A stretch of 27,206 bases of DNA from Streptomyces sp. V1I1 (GCF_030817355.1 NZ_JAUSZH010000002.1:1-27206); one strand, 5' to 3'; counted from the first letter of the stretch, positions 18,297-25,496 are shown. Notes: a model not told the origin generated them from the letters alone. Translations and numbers: made by a program.

Positions 18297-18599
18297 ATGG
18301 ACGACGTGACGCGCCGTATCGAGCCTGCGCAGGCGGCGGAGCTGCACGACCTCGCCAAGCGGACCAACCGGCTCGTCCTCGTTGCCGCGGTCATAGCCGC
18401 GGTCGTGTGGGTGGCGGCAATTTCGGCTGCTGGCCCTGAGCTGGCCATGCCGCTGATCGTGATGAGCGGAGCGTTTGGAGTCGGTGTCGTCCTTGTCGTG
18501 GCTCGCCCGTTCACCAAGCTGCGGAACGAACTCGGGCTTACCGCGGCCGAGGCACAAGTGGTGATCCGGCATGAGCGGCTGCGCCGTCAGGCGCCCTAA
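18297..18599 (+). CDS. Two-helix membrane protein, unknown function
   Basis: The 100-residue protein has an amphipathic N-terminus (VTRRIEPAQAAELHDLAKRT), two transmembrane helices (LVLVAAVIAAVVWVAAISAA and PLIVMSGAFGVGVVLVVA) and a charged C-terminus (LTAAEAQVVIRHERLRRQ). The ATG at 18297 is preceded by GGGGGG with good spacing; the longer frame from 18222 is not needed. No family is recognised, and no adjacent gene suggests a role. Confidence 0.65.
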   Translation: MDDVTRRIEPAQAAELHDLAKRTNRLVLVAAVIAAVVWVAAISAAGPELAMPLIVMSGAFGVGVVLVVARPFTKLRNELGLTAAEAQVVIRHERLRRQAP

Positions 18600-19102
18600 A
18601 CGCCCGCGGAGTCGTTGCCCGAGCACGGGGCGGGTCCGGTGCGGGCAGCCGGTGTTGGCCGGGCCGCGGTCCCGCCCCTGCGGGCGCCGCACTGACCGCG
18701 CTGAGGCAGGCGTGCTCCGGTCGCTGGCGGTATCACTGTCGGCCGGGCCTCGTGCATGCCGCCTGGTGGGGATGTACGGGGCCCGTGGTTGTGGTGGTGG
18801 TCAGCGGGTGACGGCGACGATCACGTCGATGAGCAGCACACGGGGCCGCCTGGCGAGCAGCGCGGTGCTGCGGGCCCGGTGCCCGGAGTCGGCCGACATC
18901 GGGTTGTGCTCCGGGCTTGCGGGTCATCCCCAGGAAGCGGAGGGCTGGCAGCGTACGTTGCCGTCGCGCACCGGTCTTCGGTCGTCGATGAGCGTCCGTA
19001 GCTCGTCGTGCCCCAGCCGGTCGGCCGTCCGTTCCGGCTCGGGCGGTGTTGCTTTAATGCGTCGTGATCTTCGGCATCGCGTGGAGCAAGGGGGACGTGC
19101 GA
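18600..19102. other. Mostly non-coding stretch with one candidate short reading frame
   Basis: Apart from the short minus-strand frame at 18801-18899, I see no supported gene. The large open frame at 18571-19344 on the plus strand looks like a shadow. Confidence 0.4.
18801..18899 (-). CDS. Candidate 32-residue peptide
   Basis: The frame MSADSGHRARSTALLARRPR, followed by a hydrophobic VLLIDVIVAV section, has GGAG about ten bases before its ATG. An arginine-rich start followed by a hydrophobic stretch could be a small membrane peptide or a leader peptide, but no downstream gene supports a leader. It is a low-confidence call. Confidence 0.2.
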   Translation of the reverse strand: MSADSGHRARSTALLARRPRVLLIDVIVAVTR

Positions 19103-19294
19103 ATGAATCCAGTGCTGAAGCTCTGGGGCAACATCTTGGGCTGCGGTTTCTTCGTGGCGTTCGTTGTTGTCGGCATAGCGGATCCGCTCGTCGGGGGAGC
19201 GTGGCGATGGCTGGGCATCGTGTGCGGGGTGTTGGGGGTTCTGGGCCATTGGCGGGGCGCCCGGCTGGCGAGGCAAGAGCAACTGGAACGCTGA
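19103..19294 (+). CDS. Small two-helix membrane protein
   Basis: The 63-residue protein starts MNPVLKLWGN and has two hydrophobic helices (ILGCGFFVAFVVVGIA and WLGIVCGVLGVLGHW) followed by a charged end (RGARLARQEQLER). The ATG at 19103 has GGGGG at good distance, which is why the upstream GTG at 19064 was not used. No family is recognised. It is the third small membrane protein in this part of the window. Confidence 0.55.
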   Translation: MNPVLKLWGNILGCGFFVAFVVVGIADPLVGGAWRWLGIVCGVLGVLGHWRGARLARQEQLER

Positions 19295-19669
19295 CTGCGG
19301 CCCATCTTCGGGCGCTTTGCGAGAGGGGGCCGGCGGCCGGCTGAGGGAGGCCCCGGTCCGTGGTGACAGGGACCGGTCGGCGGTTGGGTGCGCAGCTCCG
19401 TGGCCGGTGCCCCGGTATACACGCCGCATCGTGTTGTGTCGTGTCGCCGAGCGTGCGTAATTGCTACGCGCTCTGGCGTGGTCGGGCGCGGCCGTGTTCG
19501 ACCGTGTCTGGACGGGTGGGTGGAGTGTGCTGCGGCAGCCGCTGGTCTGGCTGCGCCGTTTTGCGCGGCCGCGTCCTGCTGGCCGGCGTGAGGGACAAGA
19601 GCGATATCGGTCTGCTCAACGGCCTGGGCGTCGCCGGGTCGCGCTCGCCTTGGCGCCGCTCATCCAAGG
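19295..19669. other. Stretch without a recognisable gene
   Basis: Open frames on both strands are arginine- and proline-rich and look like shadows of GC-rich non-coding DNA. No motif is recognised. Confidence 0.4.
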
Positions 19670-19892
19670 GGCCCATCGGGCCTCGGCCTGCACTTTGTCT
19701 CCCGGGCCCCGGCAGGGGCCCGGCCCTTACTGTCCCGCTGTCCCCGACAGGGGCAGCCCCGGCCGGCCAACGGCCGGCCCGTTTCAGATCCGGGCCCGGA
19801 CCGCGCTTTGTCTCCCGGATCCCGTCAGGGGCCCGGTCCTCACCGTCCCGCTGGCCCAGGCTGCGGGCTGCCCCCTGCCGGCCAACGGCCGG
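19670..19892. other. Cluster of short perfect hairpins
   Basis: The stems are 19670-19682 (5 bp, loop atc), 19702-19723 (9 bp, loop ggca), 19761-19779 (8 bp, loop aac) and 19878-19892 (6 bp, loop aac). The atc and aac triloops also occur in the hairpin array at the right end of the window. None is followed by a T tract, so ordinary intrinsic terminators are unlikely. Confidence 0.65.
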
Positions 19893-19917
19893 ACCCCGTC
19901 TGCTGCCTGTTTCTGTG
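19691..19917. repeat. Imperfect 113-bp tandem duplication
   Basis: Blocks recur at a fixed offset of 113 to 115 bases: ctttgtctcccgg (19693, 19806), caggggcccgg (19713, 19826), gtcccgctg (19732, 19845) and ccggccaacggccgg (19763, 19878). The two units have diverged but remain clearly alignable. Confidence 0.75.
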
Positions 19918-19952
19918 TCAGGACTGCTGCCGTGCCCGGGGCGGGGCAGCTG

Positions 19953-20418
19953 ATGTTCGCGCAGCGCGGCACCGGCTGGCCGCATTGGTGGAGTTCGACG
20001 TGGCAGGTAGGTGCCGGCAAGGTCAGCTGGCCCGTGCGAGCTCACGTGCCGGTGCTGGCTTCCCGGCCGATGCGAGGGTTCACGTGGCGGTCGAAGCAGC
20101 GGCATCGCCCGGGCTTGAGGTGATGGCGTCAACGGGCAGGACGCACGGCTTCGAGTCGCTGGAGGAGATGCGGCTGCTGGTCGCGCTGGACTTCCTAGGC
20201 GCATCGGAGGTGCTGTCGCAGCCGTTCCGACTGGACTTCGAGCACGCAGGCGGGGACACGTGGCACATCCCGGACTTCCTGGCCGTGGTCGGCGGGGGGA
20301 TGTGGCTGCTGGACGTCCGTCCGATGGAACTGGTCAAGGAAGAGGATGCGCTGAAGTTCGCGGCGGCCAGGGAAGTGGCGGCGGCATGCGGTGATCGAGT
20401 GCCGGCACCCAGCCGCGT
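19953..20418 (+). pseudogene. TnsA-like transposase endonuclease subunit, broken
   Basis: Two frames carry successive parts of a TnsA-like endonuclease as found in actinobacterial heteromeric (Tn7-like) transposases. The first ends VPVLASRPMRGFTWRSKQRH, then RPGLR at the TGA at 20121-20123. The second continues MASTGRTHGFESLEEMRLLV to WHIPDFLAVVGGGMWLLDVR. FESLEE, PDF and LDVRP match the expected Glu and Asp active-site positions; in TnsA a Lys usually follows, here Arg. Adding one G at the TGA would join the halves. The 3' end merges with the epoxide hydrolase end, so the C-terminus is missing too. No TnsB, TnsC or TniQ partner is present. Confidence 0.65.
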
Positions 20419-21591
20419 TCACCGATTAGCGGCCAGCACTGCCGCGAGGCCCTCTTGTAGATCTTTGACGAAATACTCGGGAACCTCCAGCGACGGGAAA
20501 TGTCCCCCGATTTCGGGCGACCTCCATCGGACGATCTGTCGGTACCGCTCCTGCGCCCAGGGGCGCGGACACTTCTCGATGTCGCGGGGATACATACTGA
20601 TTGCTGACGGGACGTCGACCCGAAGTTCGGGGTCCAGCGAGTTGTGGCCTTCGTAGTAAATGCGGGCCGACGATGCGCCGGTCCGCGTCAGCCAATACAG
20701 GGTGACGTCGTCAAGAACCCTGTCTATGGAAATCGTCTCGAACGGGCTGTCTTCGGTATCTGTCCACTCAGCGAACTTGTCAAGGATCCAGGCAAGAAGC
20801 CCGACTGGTGAGTCGACAAGCGAGTAGCCGATGGTCTGCGGTCGGGTCGCCTGCTGCTTCGCGTACGCCGCGCGGTGGCGCCAGAAATCGCGGGTTTCCT
20901 CGGTCCACTTGCGCTCGACCGCCGTCAGCCCGTCCGTTGTCAAACCGGGCGGCGCCTCCGCGAACGTTGTGTGGATGCCGAGAACGTGCGCCGGGAACCT
21001 GCCGCCGAGAACCGTGGTGATATTACCTCCCCAGTCGCCGCCGTGGGCTGCGAACTTGCTGTAGCCGAGCCTTCCCATCAGTTCCACCCATGCGGCCGCG
21101 ATCTTTTCGGTTCCCCACCCGGTGGTGGCCGGCTTGTCGCTGTAACCAAAGCCTGGCAGCGATGGAACCACGACGTGGAACGCCGGCGCGTCTACATCCT
21201 TCGGATCTGCCAGCTCGTCTACTACATCGATGAACTCAGCAATGCTGCCTGGCCAGCCGTGCGTCAGGATCAGAGGAGTGGCATCTGCGCGCGCGGATCG
21301 GCGGTGCAGGAAGTGGATTCCCAGATCATCAATGGTCGTGCGGAACTGGCCGATACGGTTGAGGCGCTCTTCGAACGACCGCCAGTCGTACCCGGTGCGC
21401 CAGTAGTTCACGACATCGACGAGGTCGGCGAGAGGAACGCCCTGTTCCCATCGGCGAGGGTCGGGCGCGGCGCGATAGACCGTCTCGGCCTCCGGTAGCC
21501 GCGCCGCGGCCAGTCGCGCGCGCAGATCGTCGAGGTCAGCGTCAGTTGCGTGGGCTTCAAATGCTTGCACGTCGCTGGTTGGACGGGGCAT
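20419..21591 (-). CDS. Epoxide hydrolase (alpha/beta hydrolase with EHN domain)
   Basis: The 390-residue enzyme should open epoxides to diols. An N-terminal EHN segment (about 7-110) matches microsomal/juvenile-hormone-type epoxide hydrolases. It is followed by the oxyanion motif LTHGWPGS, the nucleophile in HGGDWGGN, tyrosines in IYYEGHNS that can polarise the epoxide, and the catalytic His in IGGHFPSLE. The length is normal for the family. The ATG at 21591 has AGGAGG a few bases upstream. It is divergently transcribed from the CGNR gene at 21674, with two operator-like repeats in the 82-base gap, so it is probably controlled by that protein. The natural substrate is unknown. Confidence 0.92.
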   Translation of the reverse strand: MPRPTSDVQAFEAHATDADLDDLRARLAAARLPEAETVYRAAPDPRRWEQGVPLADLVDVVNYWRTGYDWRSFEERLNRIGQFRTTIDDLGIHFLHRRSARADATPLILTHGWPGSIAEFIDVVDELADPKDVDAPAFHVVVPSLPGFGYSDKPATTGWGTEKIAAAWVELMGRLGYSKFAAHGGDWGGNITTVLGGRFPAHVLGIHTTFAEAPPGLTTDGLTAVERKWTEETRDFWRHRAAYAKQQATRPQTIGYSLVDSPVGLLAWILDKFAEWTDTEDSPFETISIDRVLDDVTLYWLTRTGASSARIYYEGHNSLDPELRVDVPSAISMYPRDIEKCPRPWAQERYRQIVRWRSPEIGGHFPSLEVPEYFVKDLQEGLAAVLAANR

Positions 21592-21612
21592 GAGACCTCC
21601 TGGCCATCGTGG

Positions 21613-21671
21613 AACCGGCTAAGGCGGTTCTATCGTGCCTTCGTGCCGGCGTGCAACCCGCTAAGGTGGTT
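21613..21671. promoter_or_regulatory. Two operator-like repeats between divergent genes
   Basis: AACCGGCTAAGGCGGTT (21613-21629) and AACCCGCTAAGGTGGTT (21655-21671) agree at 15 of 17 positions, are themselves imperfect dyads (AACC...GGTT), and start 42 bp apart, about four helical turns. The right copy ends two bases before the ATG of the CGNR gene and contains its AAGGTGG ribosome binding site. This suggests an autorepressed regulator binding both sites and also controlling the epoxide hydrolase. Confidence 0.75.
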
Positions 21672-21673
21672 CC

Positions 21674-22249
21674 ATGCGTGCTGGGTTCCCTGACTTCCGC
21701 CTCGGTAGCGTGCTAGCGACCAGCTTCACGGGGACTCTGTCGGAGCGTCATGGCAACGCTGTGGAGCGCATTCCCACGCCGCACCGACTCATCGACTGGC
21801 TGGCAGTGAACGGCCTCGCCGTGGCGTCCTGCACCACTGCCCAGCTCGACCTCGCTCGGGAACTGAGGGAGTCGATTCACGCCGCCGCGACAGCGGCCGC
21901 GATCCAGGACGCTCTCCCTGCGTCTGCTGTCCAAGTCATCAATGAGTGCAGCGCTCAGGGTCGGGCCGCGGCTGTCCTGACGCCCGAGGGTAAGCGGCGA
22001 TGGCGGCTCAGCTCGGCTTCCTGCGTGGAAGATGCCCTCAGCGTGATCGCCGCCGACGCGATCACCATCATCGCAGGCGAACGAGACGGAAAATTGGCCT
22101 TGTGTGCATCACCAACCTGCCAAGCCGCCTTCTTCGACACCAGCCAAAGTCGCACCCGCAAATGGTGTGACATGAACACGTGCGGGAATCGTCAGAAGAA
22201 AGCGCGCTTCAATGCCAACCAGCGCAAAAACCCCAGATCAGCGGAGTGA
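21674..22249 (+). CDS. CGNR zinc-finger (ABATE-type) regulator
   Basis: The 191-residue protein has an N-terminal ABATE-like ligand-binding region (FTGTLSERHGNAVERIPTP, DWLAVNGLAV) and a C-terminal CGNR zinc finger: LCASPTCQAAFFDTSQSRTR, then KWCDMNTCGNRQKKARF, with four cysteines for zinc. Such proteins are putative transcription regulators, often beside the enzyme gene they control. Here that is the divergent epoxide hydrolase. The start overlaps an operator-like repeat, which suggests negative autoregulation and possibly a very short leader. Confidence 0.88.
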   Translation: MRAGFPDFRLGSVLATSFTGTLSERHGNAVERIPTPHRLIDWLAVNGLAVASCTTAQLDLARELRESIHAAATAAAIQDALPASAVQVINECSAQGRAAAVLTPEGKRRWRLSSASCVEDALSVIAADAITIIAGERDGKLALCASPTCQAAFFDTSQSRTRKWCDMNTCGNRQKKARFNANQRKNPRSAE

Positions 22250-22350
22250 TCGTTACCTCGGTACATCCAAGTGGGTCCCACACTGCGACACATGGGTGCA
22301 CCCCAACGGCACCGCTGAGACGCCATCCGCTTTCCGAACGTGATCGTTTA

Positions 22351-23150
22351 GTTCGGGTGGGTGGGTATGAACTCCGGTCGGCAGCGGGAGAGATGGGCGT
22401 GGTTGGTCCGTTCGTCTGGCTCGTGGAGGTGGCTGGTGGCGTCGGTGCTCGGTTTGCTGGAGGCTCGGGAGAAGAGGGTCCGGGAAGTACATCTTGCGCA
22501 GTTGGTCGAGCAGTGGGACGGCGGCGTCGCGGTCCTGCACGCTCGCCGCGGTCACCGCAACGGCCAGGACCAGGCCGAGGCAGTCCACCACCAGGTGCCG
22601 CTTGCGGCCGCCCACCTTCTTCCCGCCGTCCCAGCCGGACGTGGAGCGCGGGATGTTCGCCGCTGCCCGCAGTGACTGCGAGTCCACGATCGCGGCCGTC
22701 GGGTCCGCCTTGCGGCCCTCCTTGTCCCGCACGCGGTCGCGCAGCCGGCCGTGGAGCTCGGCGAGCAAACCCCTCACCTGCCAGCGGCGGGCGAAAGCGT
22801 GCACACGCCGGTACGGCGGGAAATCCGCAGGCAGATTGACCCACTTGACGCCGTTGTCGACCACGTAGCGGACTGCATCCAGCATCACACGGTGGCAATA
22901 GCTCTCCGGTCGGCCGCCCCGTCCTTCAAGCCACGCGGGCACCGGCAGCACCGCCCGGATGACCTGCCATTCCGCGTCCGTCATGTCCGAGCCGTAACAC
23001 CGCACGCGCTCCGGCCCGTCCGCCGCGTTGCCGAACCTGTGCGCGAGGCAGTCACACGACAGGGACGGCGAGTTGGACTCCACACAGGTGAGCGCGAAAG
23101 ACTGCGGCAACAGGGCCTCCTGGTGATCGGTTTGGTTCGCACCCCCGAAC
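22351..23150 (-). mobile_element. IS5-family insertion sequence, internally deleted
   Basis: The ends are gttcgggtgggtg at the left (from 22351) and cacccccgaac at the right (23140-23150), flanked on both sides by TA. At about 800 bp it is shorter than an intact element of this kind because the last third of the transposase is missing. Confidence 0.7.
22364..23005 (-). pseudogene. IS5-family transposase, 3' part deleted
   Basis: The N-terminal part is normal: GSDMTDAEWQVIRAVLPVPA, GVKWVNLPADFPPYRRVHAF, the first Asp in AAIVDSQSLRAAANI, GGRKRHLVVDCLGLVLAVAV and ASVQDRDAAVPLLDQLRKMY. After MYFPD (about 22478) the expected second Asp (ADGGY motif) and Glu segment are absent, replaced by unrelated proline/arginine-rich sequence. 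A short stretch near the end may be the last few family residues, so an internal deletion is likely. The GTG at 23005 is the probable start; the open frame extends to 23110. The protein cannot be active. Confidence 0.75.
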
Positions 23151-23249
23151 TACCAAGAGGCCCTGCTGTCATGCGCCGGCCCTCGCGTGATCACCCGAAC
23201 AGGAACCCTGTTCGACCAGACCAGCCCCGTCATCGATAAGCGGATGGCG

Positions 23250-23292
23250 TCTCACTTCAGCGCCTGAGTGTCTTCTCGTTCCGGTGCCCGCG
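23250..23292. repeat. 43-bp direct repeat, copy 1
   Basis: It is identical to 24887-24929. On the minus strand it spells the last codons and stop of the DNA-binding gene that ends at 24893, but here without the rest of that gene. Confidence 0.9.
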
Positions 23293-23379
23293 GAAACAGG
23301 TCCTGAGCGGTCCTTCCTTGGCACGTGGCGAGACGACGACGGACGCCTCTTGAGAATGCCCAGCACAGCGAAGCGAGAG

Positions 23380-23475
23380 TCAGCTCTGCGGTGATCCGGT
23401 GATGTTCGAGACTCTGTCGGAGATGATGGCGAACCGGTCGTGGCCGGTGCCGTCCCGTTCGGTCATGCCCGCCAT
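23380..23475 (-). CDS. Short coding fragment or small gene, 31 residues
   Basis: The frame MAGMTERDGTGHDRFAIISD, then RVSNITGSPQS and stop, reads like real protein. In the same frame it extends upstream only to a stop at 23521-23523 (SQGSCTAGELAGT). It lies 90 bases after the S8 gene on the same strand. It may be the 3' remnant of a larger gene or a small gene; no binding site is clear and no family is recognised. Confidence 0.3.
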   Translation of the reverse strand: MAGMTERDGTGHDRFAIISDRVSNITGSPQS

Positions 23476-23564
23476 GGTCCCCGCCAGCTCACCGGCCGTA
23501 CAGGAGCCCTGGCTGACGCGTTACCCGGGCGGGCCGCCCGCTCTCGCGCGCATGCCGGAGGTCC

Positions 23565-24761
23565 TCAGCCTGCGTGGCGTCTGCGCCTCGCGACCCACAC
23601 GGCCACGGCCGTGACGACCAGGATGGCGGCCGCCCCGGCCCCGACGAGCACCGGCACGTCCGGTGGCGAATCGTCCGCGGCCGCGGTGTGTGCTGGCGAC
23701 GGCTTCGGGTTCTCGGGAGGCTTCGGGGACGGCGAGGTGGGCCGGTAGCCGACCGGTTCCACGAACTTCGGCATCTCGTTGCGGTCCGCGGGGCCCGGGT
23801 CGCCGAGGCCCCGGTTGATGTGCGCGCCGGGGCGGATCACGCCGTAGCCCAGGTAGTTGCTGACCGTTCCGGGCTTCCAGTCGTCGCCGCGGCCGGCCGT
23901 GTCGAGCATGACGCGCAGGACCTGCGCCGCCGTCCAGTCGGGGTGCAAGGACCACATGAGGGCCGCGGAGGCCGAGGCGAGGGCGGTGGCGGCGTGGGCG
24001 CCGCCGCCGTCTGGACAGTAACGCCGGAAGGTCGCGTCGCACCAGCGGGGGATGTTCACTCCGGGCGCCGCGAGGGCCACGTCGTCGCCGTGCTGGGAGA
24101 AGTCGGCGACCTGCGAGTTCTCGTCGAAGGAGGCCACCCCGACGACTTCCGAGAAACGCGCCGGAGCCAGCGGCTTGTTGCCCTCCTTGGCGTTGTCGCC
24201 GGTGCCTGCGAACACCAGCACCTCCTTGGCGAGGGCGTCCCGCAGGGCGTATCGCTGCCCGGTCATGCCGGCACCGATGACGTACTCGCTGCCGACCGAG
24301 ATGCTGATGATCTTCGCGCCGCGCTCCAGTGCCATCTTGATGGCCCGGTCGACGTGGTCGTCGATGCTCGGCAGTTCGTCGTGCTTGAGTAGCGGCACGC
24401 GGATTGGGATGATCTTGGCACCGGGGGCGAGGCCCTGGATGCCGCCGCCCGCGCCGGTTCCGGCGATTAGCTCGGCCGTCGTCGTTCCCTGGCCGTCGCG
24501 GTCGCCGCTGTCGGGGCGTCCTCCGGGGACGGACGCGTCTCCGCCGGGCAGCACCTGGCCCTTGAGTGAGGGCGTCGAGGGGTTCACTCCGGAGTCGATG
24601 ACGGCGATCTTGATTCCTTCGCCCGTCGTCTTCTTCCAGATCTGGTCGACGTTCATCCGGTCCAGGTACCACTGCCGATCCCTGGCTCCGGCCGCGTGCG
24701 CGGAGGACGCCTGGCCGGTCAGTCCCGCGGTGAGCACCAGCACGACGGCCAGAGCGCGCAT
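23565..24761 (-). CDS. Mycosin-like S8 family protein lacking two catalytic residues
   Basis: The layout is that of type VII secretion-associated mycosins: a signal peptide (MRALAVVLVLTAGL, cleavage after AHA), an S8 domain (about 30-330), a proline-rich linker and a C-terminal transmembrane anchor (VLVGAGAAAILVVTAVAVWV) with RRRR. The catalytic Asp is present (AVIDSGV, D56). The His motif, normally GHGT, reads DGQGTTTAELIAGTG (Q91). The Ser motif, normally GTSxATA, reads GGGAHAATALASASA (H256). Two triad residues are therefore replaced while the fold motifs are kept, so it should be proteolytically inactive and may act as a scaffold or decoy. The start at 24761 gives a normal signal peptide; an ATG at 24842 in frame would add 27 basic residues. 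Neither has a clear binding site. Confidence 0.8.
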   Translation of the reverse strand: MRALAVVLVLTAGLTGQASSAHAAGARDRQWYLDRMNVDQIWKKTTGEGIKIAVIDSGVNPSTPSLKGQVLPGGDASVPGGRPDSGDRDGQGTTTAELIAGTGAGGGIQGLAPGAKIIPIRVPLLKHDELPSIDDHVDRAIKMALERGAKIISISVGSEYVIGAGMTGQRYALRDALAKEVLVFAGTGDNAKEGNKPLAPARFSEVVGVASFDENSQVADFSQHGDDVALAAPGVNIPRWCDATFRRYCPDGGGAHAATALASASAALMWSLHPDWTAAQVLRVMLDTAGRGDDWKPGTVSNYLGYGVIRPGAHINRGLGDPGPADRNEMPKFVEPVGYRPTSPSPKPPENPKPSPAHTAAADDSPPDVPVLVGAGAAAILVVTAVAVWVARRRRHAG

Positions 24762-24886
24762 GCCCGCGTCGTATCGGGCGGCGGCGGCCGACCGTCGCCG
24801 CCCCGTCGTCCTACGGAAGGGCCTTGAGAAGAGGGATGCCATACACCCGATTGGATCATGCCGGTCGGCACCCGCCTCCTGCTGCC

Positions 24887-24929
24887 TCTCACTTCAGCGC
24901 CTGAGTGTCTTCTCGTTCCGGTGCCCGCG
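24887..24929. repeat. 43-bp direct repeat, copy 2 (3' end of the DNA-binding gene)
   Basis: It is identical to 23250-23292, from tctcacttcag to gtgcccgcg. It covers the last 12 codons, the stop and six bases beyond of the gene ending at 24893. The offset between copies is 1637 bp and the S8 gene lies between them. Confidence 0.9.
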
Positions 24930-25276
24930 CTGTGTAGAGCGCGACGTCGACGGCCCCGGCCCGGGAGGTACCGAAACGCACCTCGATCGATTCGGCGGGC
25001 TTGATCCACCCCAGGCGCACCATGTGGTCGAACTCGCGACGGCGCCAAGCCGAGCCGGGCGGCGGCCTGCTCCGGTCCGAGTGGGGTGTCGGCGGCGACC
25101 AGCTCCGGCAAGTCCTCCCGCTGGCAGACCTCCGCGACCTGGTGGGGGTGCAGCAGCGAGCCGTCCAGGTTCGCGCTCAGCTCGGTGAGCAGCCCGCGGT
25201 CGATGAAGCGCCGCACGACGAACTTCTCCCGTCCGGACAGCTTCGCCACCTGCCGTGCCACAAGCAGTACTTCAGT
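24893..25276 (-). pseudogene. Putative DNA-binding protein, one-base frameshift, 5' end uncertain
   Basis: Upstream of about 25046 one frame reads LLVARQVAKLSGREKFVVRR, FIDRGLLTELSANLDGSLLH and LVAADTPLGPEQAAARLGL. Downstream the next frame reads RRREFDHMVRLGWIKPAESI, EVRFGTSRAGAVDVALYTAR and APEREDTQALK, then stop at 24893. EQAAARLGLRRREFDHMVRLGWI looks like a helix-turn-helix/MerR-like DNA-recognition unit seen in Streptomyces accessory proteins; I do not know a name. Removing one C of the CC at 25045-25046 joins the frames. The N-terminus cannot be fixed because the gene runs head-on into a plus-strand fragment near 25262. Confidence 0.55.
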
Positions 25277-25453
25277 GCGGCTCTGGGCGAGCAGGCCCGC
25301 ACCCTCGATGCCAGCGCACCTCTGCTGACCGTCGAGTGCGGGCTTATCGACCGGGCAGCGCTTCACAGGGAGACCGCCCCGGCCGCCCTGCTGGCCCTGG
25401 CCGCCGTCGAACAGTGGCTCCTGGGAGCGGTAGAGCGCGGAGCAGTCCTCTAG
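25262..25453 (+). pseudogene. 3' fragment of an unidentified gene
   Basis: The 63 codons KQYFSAALGEQARTLDASAP, LLTVECGLIDRAALHRETAP, AALLALAAVEQWLLGAVERG and AVL have the residue pattern of a genuine C-terminus and are followed ten bases later by a strong hairpin. The ending recalls C-termini of asparagine-synthetase-like macrolactam cyclases, but this is only an impression. Sequence before about 25262 in this frame is not protein-like and is occupied by the minus-strand gene, so the 5' part has been lost. Confidence 0.4.
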
Positions 25454-25462
25454 CCCCCAACG

Positions 25463-25496
25463 GCCCGTGGGGCGGCATCCGTGCCGCCCCACGGGC
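25463..25496. terminator. Strong hairpin, likely terminator
   Basis: A perfect 15-bp stem (gcccgtggggcggca and its complement) closes a tccg loop, ten bases after the stop at 25453. There is no T tract, as is common in streptomycete terminators. It also separates the GNAT gene from upstream transcription. Confidence 0.7.

Larger units (their letters stand above)
23153..23564. other. Region between the deleted IS and the S8 gene
   Basis: It holds a perfect hairpin at 23196-23214 (8-bp stem, loop aac), the first copy of the 43-bp repeat at 23250-23292, and a short minus-strand coding fragment at 23380-23475. I see no complete gene. Confidence 0.5.

Noticed and set aside
18571..19953. Plus-strand frames of 257 and 197 codons and a minus frame of 202 codons
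   Set aside because: Arginine/proline/serine-rich translations typical of shadow frames; better small genes with binding sites lie within them.
19953..20418. Intact TnsA gene
   Set aside because: The conserved parts are in two frames split by a TGA, and the C-terminus is missing.
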